Assembly: GCA_021186555.1 (NCBI GenBank)
Contig: JAJKFL010000012.1
Location: 930,001-994,000, forward strand
Direction of reading: 5' to 3'
DNA from: Reticulitermes speratus
Taxonomy: Eukaryota > Arthropoda > Insecta > Blattodea > Rhinotermitidae
Length of the DNA: 64,000 bases
The notes under the pieces: model-generated
What the model saw: only the letters and a program-made list of their open reading frames with translations
Told to the model about the DNA's origin: nothing
The model's database searches: none
Shown here: piece after piece, positions 10,940 through 23,300 of the stretch
Numbering within the stretch: the stretch's first letter is position 1
Layout: every line of letters starts with the position of its first letter
Made by a program: the position numbers and the translations under genes

Positions 10940-12789
10940 TGGATAAATGTGTGCTGTAAACTGTGCACACAGACAGGATAGATGTGTGCTGTAAACTGTG
11001 CACACAGACAGGATAAATGTGTGCTGTAAACTGTGCACACAGACAGGATAAATGTGTGCTGTAAACTGTGCACACAGACAGGATAAATATGTGCTGTAAA
11101 CTGTGCACACAGACAGGATAAATGTGTGCTGTAAACTGTGCACACAGACAGGATAAATATGTGCTGTAAACTGTGCACACAGACAGGATAAATGTGTGCT
11201 GTAAACTGTGCACACAGACAGGATAAATGTGTGCTGTAAACTGTGCACACAGACAGGATAAATGTGTGCTGTAAACTGTGCACACAGACAGGATAAATGT
11301 GTGCTGTATAACTGTGCACACAGACAGGATAAATATGTGCTGTAAACTGTGCACACAGACAGGATAAATGTGTGCTGTAAACTGTGCACACAGACAGGAT
11401 AAATGTGTGCTGTAAACTGTACACACAGACAGGATAAATGTGCTGTAAACTGTGCACACAGACAGGATAAATGTGTGCTGTAAACTGTGCACACAGACAG
11501 GATAAATGTGTGCTGTAAACTGTGCACACAGACAGGATAAATGTGTGCTGTAAACTGTGCACACAGACAGGATAAATGTGCTGTAAACTGTGCACACAGA
11601 CAGGATAAATGTGTGCTGTAAACTGTGCACACAGACAGGATAAATGTGTGCTGTAAACTGTGCACACAGACAGGATAAATGTGTGCTGTAAACTGTGCAC
11701 ACAGACAGGATAAATGTGCTGTAAACTGTGCACACAGACAGGATAAATGTGTGCTGTAAACTGTGCACACAGACAGGATAAATGTGTGCTGTAAACTGTG
11801 CACACAGACAGGATAAATGTGTGCTGTAAACTGTGCACACAGACAGGATAAATGTGTGCTGTAAACTGTGCACACAGACAGGATAAATGTTGCTGTAAAC
11901 TGTGCACACAGACAGGATAAATGTGTGCTGTAAACTGTGCACACAGACAGGATAAATGTGTGCTGTAAACTGTGCACATAGACAGGATAAATGTGTGCTG
12001 TAAACTGTGCACAAGACAGGATAAATGTGCTGTAAACTGTGCACACAGACAGGATAAATGGTGCTGTAAACTGTGCACACAGACAGGATAAATGTGTGCT
12101 GTAAACTGTGCACACAGACAGGATAAATGTGTGCTGTAAACTGTGCACACAGACAGGATAAATGTGTGCTGTAAACTGTGCACACAGACAGGATAAATGT
12201 GCTGTAAACTGTGCACACAGACAGGATAAATTGTGCTGTAAACTGTGCACACAGACAGGATAAATGTGTGCTGTAAGAAACTTAGTGCACATAGACAGGA
12301 TAAATGTGTGCTGTAAACTGTGCACACAGACAGGATAAATGTGCTGTAAACTGTGCACACAGACAGGATAAATGTGTGCTGTAAACTGTGCACACAGACA
12401 GGATAAATGTGTGCTGTAAACTGTGCACACAGACAGGATAAATGTGTGCTGTAAACTGTGCACACAGACAGGATAAATGTGTGCTGTAAACTGTGCACAC
12501 AGACAGGATAAATGTGTGCTGTAAACTGTGCACACAGACAGGATAAATGTGTGCTGTAAACTGTGCACACAGACAGGATAAATGTGTGCTGTAAACTGTG
12601 CACACAGACAGGATAAATGTGCTGTAAACTGTGCACACAGACAGGATAAATGTGTGCTGTAAACTGTGCACACAGACAGGATAAATGTGTGCTGTAAACT
12701 GTGCACACAGACAGGATAAATGTGTGCTGTAAACTGTGCACACAGACAGGATAAATGTGTGCTGTAAACTGTGCACACAGACAGGATAA
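10940..12789. repeat. 35-bp tandem array (about 53 copies)
   Basis: The unit aaatgtgtgctgtaaactgt plus gcacacagacaggat repeats about 53 times. A shortened 33-bp form (aaatgtgctg) recurs at about 11433, 11572 and 11709, i.e. every 138 bp (three long plus one short), showing a higher-order repeat. Other short forms lie at 11886, 12022, 12055, 12195, 12226, 12335 and 12615. The 443-639-codon minus-strand frames are artefacts of a stop-free monomer. Confidence 0.97.
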
Positions 12790-12809
12790 AATAAAGCTTT
12801 CAAAAACAA

Positions 12810-13440
12810 ATGTTGTTCTTTTTTTCTTTCTCTTTCCACTGTGCCATAACACCTGACTCTCATTTTATTTTCATTTCACCCCCTTTATATTCCTTTTTCT
12901 CTACTGTCCTTCCTCTTTCTTTCATTTATAGATTCCACCTATTATGTTCCTTATTTTCTCCACTCAGCTCCTTTTTGTACTTCTTTCTGATATATATACT
13001 TTGTTCCACCTTTATGGACTTCATATTTCTCTCAGGCACCCATCTACTTTCTTCGATTTTTTTTCCTCCCCTTTGTCTCTGTATTTCACACACTGTCTTC
13101 TACATTTTTCCAATAATTAACTTTCCACTATTAATCCACCTATTCTTCCTTCTATATCTTTCCTCATTCCACTCCTCTTAATATAATTCTTGTAATCCAC
13201 ATATCTTCCTTTTCATTCCTTTCTCTTCAGTCTTTCAGTTCTTCAAAGTTTTGGTTTTTTCTTCTTTTTCCTTTATGTGTCTTTGACTCTCATATATCTG
13301 TGCCCTTTCCTTGTCGTCTCAATTTCTCTTTATTTCCTTAATTCTAACCTTAGCTTCTAAAATTACCCTGTAGTTCTTTGTACTTCTTTAACTTCATTTC
13401 GATTTGCATTTTTTTTTCTAATTCCCAGTTATTCAGCTTG
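12810..13440. other. polypyrimidine-rich tract
   Basis: About 630 bp strongly biased to C and T on the plus strand. It contains no repeat unit and no gene I can support. Purine-rich tracts at about 14510-14720 and 15110-15560 show the opposite bias. Confidence 0.7.
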
Positions 13441-13727
13441 CCTTGTTTAAAATCTACAGCATCAGTTTGGAGATAGGACACTCTTACATGGAATCCGATC
13501 ATCTCCACTGATAATTCTAAACCCCATATTTAAAAAAATTGTAGGGCTCAAAGTGCATGCTCCTGCCATCTATTAGAATAAAAAAATTGGGATGGTGAGC
13601 GCCCTCTGTTAACGACTTTTGAAATGGAACAAACGAAAATTTGAAGTGAATGCTAACGCCATCTGTTGTAGACATTCGGAACTAAATGAGGAAAAATGGA
13701 ATGCCTACGACATCTATAACAATTTTC

Positions 13728-13855
13728 AGAACTAAGGCTTTCGGCTAAAGTTCTTTCTTCCATCTTCAGGAAAAATTTCGAATGATGTATGCTAAAAATT
13801 TCCTGAAGAAGGAATCACAAATTTTTGTCGAAATCCTTAGTACCAAAAATTGTCA
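13728..13855. repeat. inverted repeat, copy 1
   Basis: The left arm (gaactaaggctttcggct ... cttccatcttcaggaaa) pairs with the reverse complement of the right arm (ggtactaaggatttcgac ... ttccttcttcaggaaat). Arms are about 48 bp and the loop about 25 bp. Confidence 0.8.
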
Positions 13856-14043
13856 ACAGATGGCATGGGCATTCAGTTTTGACACTCATAGTTCCAAGAG
13901 TTGTAACAGATAGCGTTCTCCAATTTAGTACCAGAGCTGCTTAATAGATGGCGCTGATCCCCAAGCCAACACCATCTACCGTCAACCTTAGGTACTAAAT
14001 GAAGGGAAAAGTGAATGCATACGCCATCTATTGACAATATTTG

Positions 14044-14160
14044 GAACTAAGGATTTCGACTAAAATATTTCTTCCATCTTCAGGAAAAATTCCGAATGAT
14101 GTATTCTAAAAATTTCCTGAAGAAGAAAGCACAAACTTCTGTCGAAAGCCTTAGTACTAA
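14044..14160. repeat. inverted repeat, copy 2
   Basis: Same architecture as the hairpin at 13728-13855. The left arm is gaactaaggatttcgact ... ccatcttcaggaaaaat and the right arm is atttcctgaagaagaaagc ... cgaaagccttagtac. Confidence 0.8.
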
Positions 14161-14450
14161 AAATTGTCAATAGATGGCATAGGCATCCACTTTTAGATTG
14201 TTTAGTACCGAAGGTTTCCGATAGATGGCATGGACATTTAGTTTTGGCACTCATAATTCTAACAGTCGTTAACAGATGGCACTGCTGCACTTTGTCATTT
14301 TAGTTGCACACCTGCATGATAGATGGCGCTGATCATCAATTTTTTTTTTGCATACAATTACTGAAATTACATGACGCTGACATCTCATTTTTTATTTCAT
14401 ACCGAAAGATGGTGCTGGCGTTAATTTTTTGCCCCAAAAATCATGGAATA

Positions 14451-15904
14451 ACAGAGTAGGATCTAAATAGACTGCCACAGAGTATTACAGGCAGATAAAT
14501 GATTACACAGCAGACAAAGACATGCAAATGAAATCGGGATGAAAGAATGGAGGAAAAAAAAAAAGAATCACAGAAAAGATATATGGATTACATATGATAG
14601 GGAAATATACTAAGGGAAAGAGTGCATAAGAAAAGTACAGAAGAATACAGGGATGATAAGAGGAAGATAAAATGAGACAAGAAGAGCAAGACGACAATCC
14701 AAGGGAACGTAGGCAGAAAAAAACAGATATAGTACATAAAAACACTGGAGCCCAAAGTGAATGTCCACATTAATGACAGCTTTTGTTACTAAAAATGGGA
14801 CGCCATCTACTTGAACTACGTCAACCTTATAAACTGTCACTGTTACAGAATACTAAAACTATAATTTCTACTTCCATGTACAAAGTACTTTTAAATGCAA
14901 CATAATCTATGCCAGCACCAACCTTCATTACAATTATCATAACGGTGAAGGAAGTAGGTTCAAATCAACACTGGACATGTGCAACAGCTCGCCACGTCCA
15001 GTGTTGATAGCATATAAAACACAACTTTTTAAATATTTATTCCTCAACATACATTTTCCATTGTACATGTTCAAAAATTCAAACACTAAACTGTCACAAA
15101 TCTTTATGTGAGCTTTGTGAAACAGAACACAGAATGGCGGAAGAAATTAAGGGGACAAAGTGTGATATAGGAACAACATTCACACACAATGAAGGAAAGA
15201 GGTGGATGAACAAAGAGAGGTAAGCCTGGACAGACAGAAAATGGAACCAACAAGACATGAAGGAAAGATCATACAGAAACAACAAATGTCTGACAAGACT
15301 GTTAAACAGGGAGGGACAACAAAGAGGCACGAAATAAGGAGTGGCAAGGTCAGGTGAGATAAAAGTTTGAATGAACACCCAAAATATGAGGAACAAGTTG
15401 CAAGGGCAGAGAATGGAAGAGGTGTAAAAAATACAGGGGCACAGAACAAAAATCAAGGGAAAGAAACGTGCTGTAATGCATGGTAGCCATACAAGAAAAA
15501 AGTGCATCACAAATGAAAGTAACAAGACAGGCAGTACACATATCACGCAACACTGAGGCATGTTCAGTAACCATTCTTGCTGTGGAAAAGCAGTAAGTAT
15601 TAAATATTATGAGTGTGTGTTTGTATTCTTGCCTCAGTTATCGGGCATGCAAATCGCATATTTTCTGTGCAGCATTATCTTGTCATCCGTGGCCAGTCTC
15701 GCTCTACCATATTTTTCCATATTACCTCATAAATGGCACAGTTTTAGGGAAAAATTTATTTCACATTAAACGTGTTATTCATTTTCTCCACAACTTTTCT
15801 CTGAAACACTTCTCATTCTAAGAAGAATTCAGTGACATATCATAAATGTACTTAAGTCATTCATGTAAAGTACCCATACTCTTGTCAGATTTTAATCAGC
15901 CTTG
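14451..15904. other. no gene seen; purine-rich stretches
   Basis: Contains A/G-rich stretches with open minus-strand frames (14503-14840 and 15094-15574) whose hydrophobic Phe/Leu/Ser/Cys-rich text is what purine-rich DNA gives when read on the opposite strand. There are no domains. A perfect 12-bp stem (tcaacactggac at 14965, gtccagtgttga at 14996) forms a hairpin with a 19-base loop. Confidence 0.5.
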
Positions 15905-16035
15905 AACATTCTGAACAGATTTTGAAAAAATCCTTAAATATCAAATTTCATGAAAATCTGACCAGTGGAAGCCGTGTTGTTGCATGCAGACAGACGGACA
16001 GACACACATTATGAAGCTAATAGTCACTTTTCACA
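15905..16035 (-). repeat. dispersed repeat, inverted copy of 3935-4060
   Basis: On the minus strand it reads gactattagcttcataatg, a gtctgtccgtctgtctg core and tttcatgaaatttgatatt, parallel to 3935-4060. Confidence 0.6.
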
Positions 16036-16360
16036 ATTTGAACAATACTGGGATGAATGCCAGGAGTTTGACACAATGGAGAAAGGAAAACAATGAAATT
16101 AAATACAAAGAAGACAAACAGGAGGCAGAAAGAGATTAAGAAAGAAATATTGGGAGGTACAAAAACCTCAAAACTATAAAAATTGAAAAAAGAGAACAGG
16201 ATACTGTCTAACATGACTAGGACAGGACATGTCACATGTGCAATGAAGACACAAATCTGCAACACAGAACGAGCGCTTGCTTGCTGCACTCACAACACGC
16301 AGTGTTTACTTTGTCTCTGAATGCAGCTGACAACTTCACATAATCTTATTTAGGGTACAG

Positions 16361-16570
16361 GTCTTCTGGAATGTGATGATGCGCCACTGGGGGAGTGGCT
16401 CCCAACATTTCAAAGGATTGTAGCGCCTCCATCTTCCCTTCATGATGAAGGCCATCCAATCCTTTAAAACGTCAGGATCACCCATCCAGCAACACAGCAT
16501 CATATCCCAAGAGCAGTTGAATCTTCAGCATTACTGCCGTGAGAACCTCAAATTTCGCATGTTAATAGTG
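16361..16570. mobile_element. foldback element copy 1
   Basis: The left arm (ggaatgtgatgatgcgccac, gggagtggctcccaacattt, cctccatcttc) is complementary to the right arm (gatgaaggc, aaaacgtcaggatcacccat, agcaacacagcatcatatcc). The right arm continues into cttcagca...gtgagaacctcaaat. This is one of about nine full or partial copies of a palindromic repeat in the window. Confidence 0.75.
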
Positions 16571-16664
16571 TGGCAAGATGCGACACATACCTTGTCACAC
16601 TTCTGTACACTGGTGCTTGTACTTTATATGGGCTGCCTTACACCACAGTCCACTCATTAGCTCT

Positions 16665-16885
16665 ACCAAGACTGACAGGCAGCTGATTGTATCTTTGTTT
16701 CCTACAGTTGGGGTTGCTGCTACCACCGTGTCATTTCCAGCAATCTTGCACACAGAAAATTTCTTGGTTTTATATGGGGAGAGCCCTTGGCCAAAACCAC
16801 TCCGGAGATGGTGATTGAAAGTTACCTCACTGGGAACTGAACCCTGGCTGCCTACAGCATGTGTAACCTTGTTACCAATATCAAG
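16665..16885 (-). mobile_element. tRNA-derived SINE-like element
   Basis: The minus strand contains a Pol III B-box-like word, gggttcagttccc, preceded at a suitable distance by an A-box-like region near ggtaacaaggttacacatg and followed by an unrelated body. The open frame at 16595-16969 crosses it and is not a gene. Confidence 0.5.
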
Positions 16886-18274
16886 AACTGAACTCAACTT
16901 CTGTTTATAAGACATGCAAAGGAACAGTGAAAAATATGGCAAGCAAGCTGCGGACAAACAGCATGTCAACTACCTAACATTTTGGCCAGGAAGTTACAAC
17001 AGGGTCCACTGCCACACTACAAAACTTGGACCAAACTGGGTGGCTGCTGAGTGCCCATGAGACACTGATATGATGTTTTATCCTTGAGGTGACTGGCTGA
17101 TATGATGGCAATAGCAGAGGAACCCATTTCAGGCAGGCTATTTTTCAATACACACTCTGGGTACGATGAACAATATTTAGTCAAGTGGTCAGCTTCAAAC
17201 TCTAGCCACTTTACCCCACACAAAAGAGACCCACCCTCCAACTGAACAGCGACCTGGGTCAGCCACAATGCCTCCAGATGACGCAAAGGAAAAGAAAATA
17301 CTTTGGCCTGCCAGGGATTACACTCTGGACATTCTGATGGCAGCTAGACACATCACTTGCTAAACCGTTCTGTAACCGGTCGGTATGCACCAAGATTCAA
17401 CCGACCTTACAACTATTAGTGTGGACAACCCACCATCATATTTGATCAAGTGTTGATGAGCACAGGATAGGGATCCACACATCACCTTCTCCAGTGTCTT
17501 CAGTTTAAACAATTTGGGCAAACAATACATGAACATGGCATGTTGTAACAGGAAGGTCATGACTGAAGTTACTGTATCAGTACAAGCGTACCCTACTGTC
17601 AAACTGCTGTAGGCACAGTTTCTGCTTCCAAATCCAAACTGTAGTGATCATTAAACCTCACACATACGGCACAACTTATCAAAACAAATAGAATAGCCCA
17701 GTGGTAATGGTGCAAACAATCTGATGTGTTACGTACCTTTCTAGAGGCTCCCCGTAGCTCTGTACAGTTGATATAATGGAACAGCCACATGCACACAAGT
17801 CAGCGACCCTTGTGTACAACCTGGGATATCCATTGGGCATAGGAGGGAGAAGGGGGTAAAAGAAGCACAAATAATATTCTGGGTGAAAATAAATTTTGCC
17901 TAACCAATTATACACACGTTTTTATGCAAGGGTAACTAATTTGTGAATGTCCACAAAATATGCAAGCTGTGAATTAAAACCAAAATAAAACACATTAGGA
18001 TTTAGACAGCCAAACTCGTTAATGTGCTCAGGAAAGCGAGTATGTAGAAACCTGTCTCATAAGAATTGGCTATTATGTGCAAAAACCAATGTAATTTAAA
18101 GATTTTTATTTATGCTTGTTATTGTTTATTGGGTGTCATCATTGTCGTCGTCATCATTCTGCAGCTTAAATTTGCCGTTTTTTTCTGACTCAATTGTTTG
18201 TTTAATGCAATGTGAATATTTAATATTATGAATACATTACACGGTTTTAAAGCAATTTTCCTTTTCTTTTCTGA
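16886..18274. other. no gene seen
   Basis: Mixed unique DNA. 17210-17390 (minus) may be another degraded SINE, but its B box is unconvincing. I recognise no exon. Confidence 0.45.
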
Positions 18275-18460
18275 TGAACTTTGTAACTGCGATGTAATGC
18301 GGTCAACATAAAGTGGGCAATGAACTTTGTAACTGCGATGTAATGCGGTCAACATAAAGTGGGCAATGAACTTTGTAACTGCAATGTAATGCGGTCAACA
18401 TAAAGTGGGCAATGAACTTTGTAACTGCGATGTAATGCGGTCAACATAAAGTGGGCAATG
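18275..18460. repeat. 46-bp tandem array (4 copies)
   Basis: Four copies of gaactttgtaactgcgatgt plus aatgcggtcaacataaagtgggcaat. The third has a cg to ca change. Confidence 0.95.
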
Positions 18461-18619
18461 AACTCATTTTCATAAAAGTTACTAATAACATACTAACAGT
18501 TTCTTGATTTAAAAAGGAATCCTCAAACACATAAAAAGAAATGCTGAGAAGGGTGGGAACACAAAGGGCACAGTGGATAAGATGGAGAAGGTGAAGAACC
18601 ACTGCTGCAGATGGTGTGC

Positions 18620-18807
18620 ACTGTGGGCATTCTGCGACATACCTAGATGTGTGGGCATTGTGACATGCCTTGATGTGTGGGCATTATGTGACACAACTTC
18701 ATTTGGGCATTCTGTGACATGCCTAGATGTGTGGGCATTGTGACATGCCTTGATGTGTGGGCATTCTGACACCCTTGATGTGTGGGCATTCTGTGACACA
18801 CCTTGTG
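18620..18807. repeat. degenerate 26-bp tandem array (about 7 copies)
   Basis: Repeats of gatgtgtgggcattctgtga plus catgcct with indels. Pairs of adjacent units recur (18640-18690 resembles 18720-18770), suggesting a two-unit duplication. Confidence 0.85.
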
Positions 18808-20340
18808 CCTGAGGTTAATCACATCCTGCAGGTACAGCAATTTCTTCACTGATCTCTCCAGGACTGTCAACAAACACAAACAGTTCATAACTACAAAATC
18901 ATGCTAATCAACACAACTAATATTGTGTGCAGACTGATATTAGTACATCAAACATGTGCTTTGGGGTGCTTTATTTTATAAGCTATTTTTATATATCACG
19001 TTTATGTGCAAGACTTATCAACAGTATGTAAGATGAAAATATGATATATACACATGTATACACATATATGATATATATATATACCTGTACATGTGTGTGC
19101 GAAGATGCTTGCACACATATATATCTCCAACAGCAAGTTATCAGTTTTTATGCAGCACTTACTGTCTGACCAAGTACTCAAGACAGACGGCCATTTCTCC
19201 CACTTTACCTACCTGTGCCTGATACAGTGCCCCCACTCTGTGCAACCATCAACCTTAGCAGCACAGTATATATTATATATATATATATATTGTATAATAT
19301 TGTACTTCTATAATGGCATCATACTTGTTGTAAATTTGCAATTCTTAACAGTTTACGTTCTTTGCAATTAGCAGAGCAAGTTACATTTATCCATCCAATA
19401 ACCAACTAGTAAACAGTCTTACCCTTTACAATAAACTCTAATACTGCTGAACATGATCTGAAAACCTAATGAACAGGAGCAATCTGCTGCCCTATCTTCA
19501 TCTGACAAAAATCAGTACATGTCAACCAGACTGTCTGGCATTCTATCCCAAAATACAGTTTTTGTTCCGCCCCATACACACTGCTGTGTGAAACTCAAAC
19601 CTTGCTCTTAAAACTGTTTCCGTTCTAACTCTGGAATATATTATGTCATGGGTGTGGAACACGGTCTTACACTATATGGACAAAACAAAGATAGGAAATA
19701 TCTGAAAGCATAACATTAAGTTTTTTTTTTTGGCATAAAAGAAATTCAATACTGGGGAATGAGTGTGATTACTAGCTTCATGTATTCAGTTCATTTATAT
19801 CTAGGAGGCTACAGCAGACAGGAAACGTACACAAGGAACACAGCTGTGGGACAACTGTCTTTGGATGTATTAGAAAGGCAAACAGTGTCTCCATCATTAG
19901 GCTAAAGCAAGGACTAAACCTTTATTTAACTAAAGCAAAATGACTGAAGTAAATACATGACAATACAGTACTGTGGCACTGCTGTCTTGTGTGACCCATT
20001 TCTTCTCCCCCAACTTCTATATAACCTGTATAACCTACCTGACAACAGTGTCATGTCACAAACAACCACAATATGTAACTCTGTGGTCCCTATTCATCTA
20101 CCTTCAACAGAATGAACAAACAACTGGCAGTGCAAGAAGTGTTACCAAATATCAGTACCACAACCCTTAAAATAGGCCACTACAATTTTCTTCCCATCCT
20201 TTCTGGTTCATTTCAGCACACCCAATTATCTGCTCATACACCTTCTGTAGTTGAGACAATGTCACCAAATAACACTGACCGTCATTCCACCCATACACCG
20301 TTATGACCATGATGGCCTGTCTTAATGCTGACTCCATTTC
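18808..20340. other. no gene seen; AT microsatellites
   Basis: Unique AT-rich DNA with alternating AT tracts near 19060-19085 and 19265-19305. No conserved frame is visible. Confidence 0.5.
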
Positions 20341-23300
20341 AAGCACTGCTGTATGCTCTCAGCAGGTACCGTGCTAACATTCAGCAATGCTATACACTGC
20401 TGTATGCTCTCAGCAGGTACCGTGCTAACATTCAGCAATGCTATACACTGCTGTATGCTCTCAGCAGGTACCGTGCTAACATTCAGCAATGCTATACACT
20501 GCTGTATGCTCTCAGCAGGTACCGTGCTAACATTCAGCAATGCTATACACTGCTGTATGCTCTCAGCAGGTACCGTGCTAACATTCAGCAATGCTATACA
20601 CTGCTGTATGCTCTCAGCAGGTACCGTGCTAACTTTCAGCAATGCTATACACTGCTGTATGCTCTCAGCAGGTACCGTGCTAACAGTCAGCAATGCTATA
20701 CACTGCTGTATGCTCTCAGCAGGTACCGTGCTAACATTCAGCAATGCTATACACTGCTGTATGCTCTCAGCAGGTACCGTGCTAACATTCAGCAATGCTA
20801 TACACTGCTGTATGCTCTCAGCAGGTACCCTGCTAACATTCAGCAATGCTATACACTGTTGTATGCTCTCAGCAGGTACCGTGCTAACATTCAGCAATGC
20901 TATACACTGCTGTATGCTCTCAGCAGGTACCGTGCTAACAGTCAGCAATGCTATACACTGCTGTATGCTCTCAGCAGGTACCGTGCTAACAGTCAGCAAT
21001 GCTATACACTGCTGTATGCTCTCAGCAGGTACCGTGCTAACAGTCAGCAATGCTATACACTGCTGTATGCTCTCAGCAGGTACCGTGCTAACAGTCAGCA
21101 ATGCTATAACACTGCTGTATGCTCTCAGCAGGTACCGTGCTAACAGTCAGCAATGCTATACACTGCTGTATGCTCTCAGCAGGTACCGTGCTAACATTCA
21201 GCAATGCTATACACTGCTGTATGCTCTCAGCAGGTACCGTGCTAACATTCAGCAATGCTATACACTGCTGTATGCTCTCAGCAGGTACCGTGCTAACATT
21301 CAGCAATGCTATACACTGCTGTATGCTCTCAGCAGGTACCGTGCTAACATTCAGCAATGCTATACACTGCTGTATGCTCTCAGCAGGTACCGTGCTAACA
21401 TTCAGCAATGCTATACACTGCTGTATGCTCTCAGCAGGTACCGTGCTAACAGTCAGCAATGCTATACACTGCTGTATGCTCTCAGCAGGTACCGTGCTAA
21501 CAGTCAGCAATGCTATACACTGCTGTATGCTCTCAGCAGGTACCGTGCTAACAGTCAGCAATGCTATACACTGCTGTATGCTCTCAGCAGGTACCGTGCT
21601 AACAGTCAGCAATGCTATACACTGCTGTATGCTCTCAGCAGGTACCGTGCTAACATTCAGCAATGCTATACACTGCTGTATGCTCTCAGCAGGTACCGTG
21701 CTAACATTCAGCAATGCTATACACTGCTGTATGCTCTCAGCAGGTACCGTGCTAACATTCAGCAATGCTATACACTGCTGTATGCTCTCAGCAGGTACCG
21801 TGCTAACATTCAGCAATGCTGTACACTGCTGTATGCTCTCAGCAGGTACCGTGCTAACATTCAGCAATGCTGTACACTGCTGTATGCTCTCAGCAGGTAC
21901 CGTGCTAACATTCAGCAATGCTATACACTGCTGTATGCTCTCAGCAGGTACCGTGCTAACATTCAGCAATGCTATACACTGCTGTATGCTCTCAGCAGGT
22001 ACCCTGCTAACATTCAGCAATGCTATACACTGCTGTATGCTCTCAGCAGGTACCGTGCTAACATTCAGCAATGCTATACACTGCTGTATGCTCTCAGCAG
22101 GTACCGTGCTAACATTCAGCAATGCTATACACTGCTGTATGCTCTCAGCAGGTACCGTGCTAACATTCAGCAATGCTATACACTGCTGTATGCTCTCAGC
22201 AGGTACCCTGCTAACATTCAGCAATGCTATACACTGCTGTATGCTCTCAGCAGGTACCGTGCTAACAGTCAGCAATGCTATACACTGCTGTATGCTCCCA
22301 GCAGGTACCGTGCTAACATTCAGCAATGCTATACACTGCTGTATGCTCCCAGCAGGTACCCTGCTAACATTCAGCAATGCTATACACTGCTGTATGCTCT
22401 CAGCAGGTACCGTGCTAACATTCAGCAATGCTATACACTGCTGTATGCTCTCAGCAGGTACCCTGCTAACATTCAGCAATGCTATACACTGCTGTATGCT
22501 CTCAGCAGGTACCGTGCTAACAGTCAGCAATGCTATACACTGCTGTATGCTCTCAGCAGGTACCGTGCTAACAGTCAGCAATGCTATACACTGCTGTATG
22601 CTCTCAGCAGGTACCGTGCTAACAGTCAGCAATGCTATACACTGCTGTATGCTCTCAGCAGGTACCGTGCTAACAGTCAGCAATGCTATACACTGCTGTA
22701 TGCTCTAAGCAGGTACCGTGCTAACATTCAGCAATGCTATACACTGCTGTATGCTCTCAGGAGGTACCGTGCTAACATTCAGCAATGCTAATACACTGCT
22801 GTATGCTCTCAGCAGGTACCGTGCTAACATTCAGCAATGCTATACACTGCTGTATGCTCTCAGCAGGTACCGTGCTAACATTCAGCAATGCTATACACTG
22901 CTGTATGCTCTCAGCAGGTACCGTGCTAACATTCAGCAATGCTATACACTGCTGTATGCTCTCAGCAGGTACCGTGCTAACATTCAGCAATGCTATACAC
23001 TGCTGTATGCTCTCAGCAGGTACCCTGCTAACATTCAGCAATGCTATACACTGCTGTATGCTCTCAGCAGGTAACGTGCTAACATTCAGCAATGCTATAC
23101 ACTGCTGTATGCTCTCAGCAGGTACCGTGCTAACATTCAGCAATGCTATACACTGCTGTATGCTCTCAGCAGGTACCGTGCTAACATTCAGCAATGCTAT
23201 ACACTGCTGTATGCTCTCAGCAGGTACCGTGCTAACATTCAGCAATGCTATACACTGCTGTATGCTCTCAGCAGGTACCGTGCTAACATTCAGCAATGCT

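Larger units (their letters stand above)
13540..14450. repeat. cluster of nested inverted repeats, about 314-bp period
   Basis: Two related copies, offset by about 314 bp, each contain a long hairpin (13728-13855 and 14044-14160) surrounded by variants of atctattgacaa/cagatggcgctg. The motif atggc(g/a) with a nearby agtaccta/agtact recurs through the whole stretch. No coding frame survives. It is probably a tandemly duplicated foldback-type element. Confidence 0.75.

Noticed and set aside
10887-12863. Long Cys-rich minus-strand frames (443-639 codons)
   Set aside because: Pure read-through of the 35-bp array with frame changes at each short monomer.
14503-16289. Hydrophobic minus-strand frames resembling membrane proteins
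   Set aside because: They are a by-product of purine-rich DNA read on the opposite strand, with no start context, splice sites or conserved motif.
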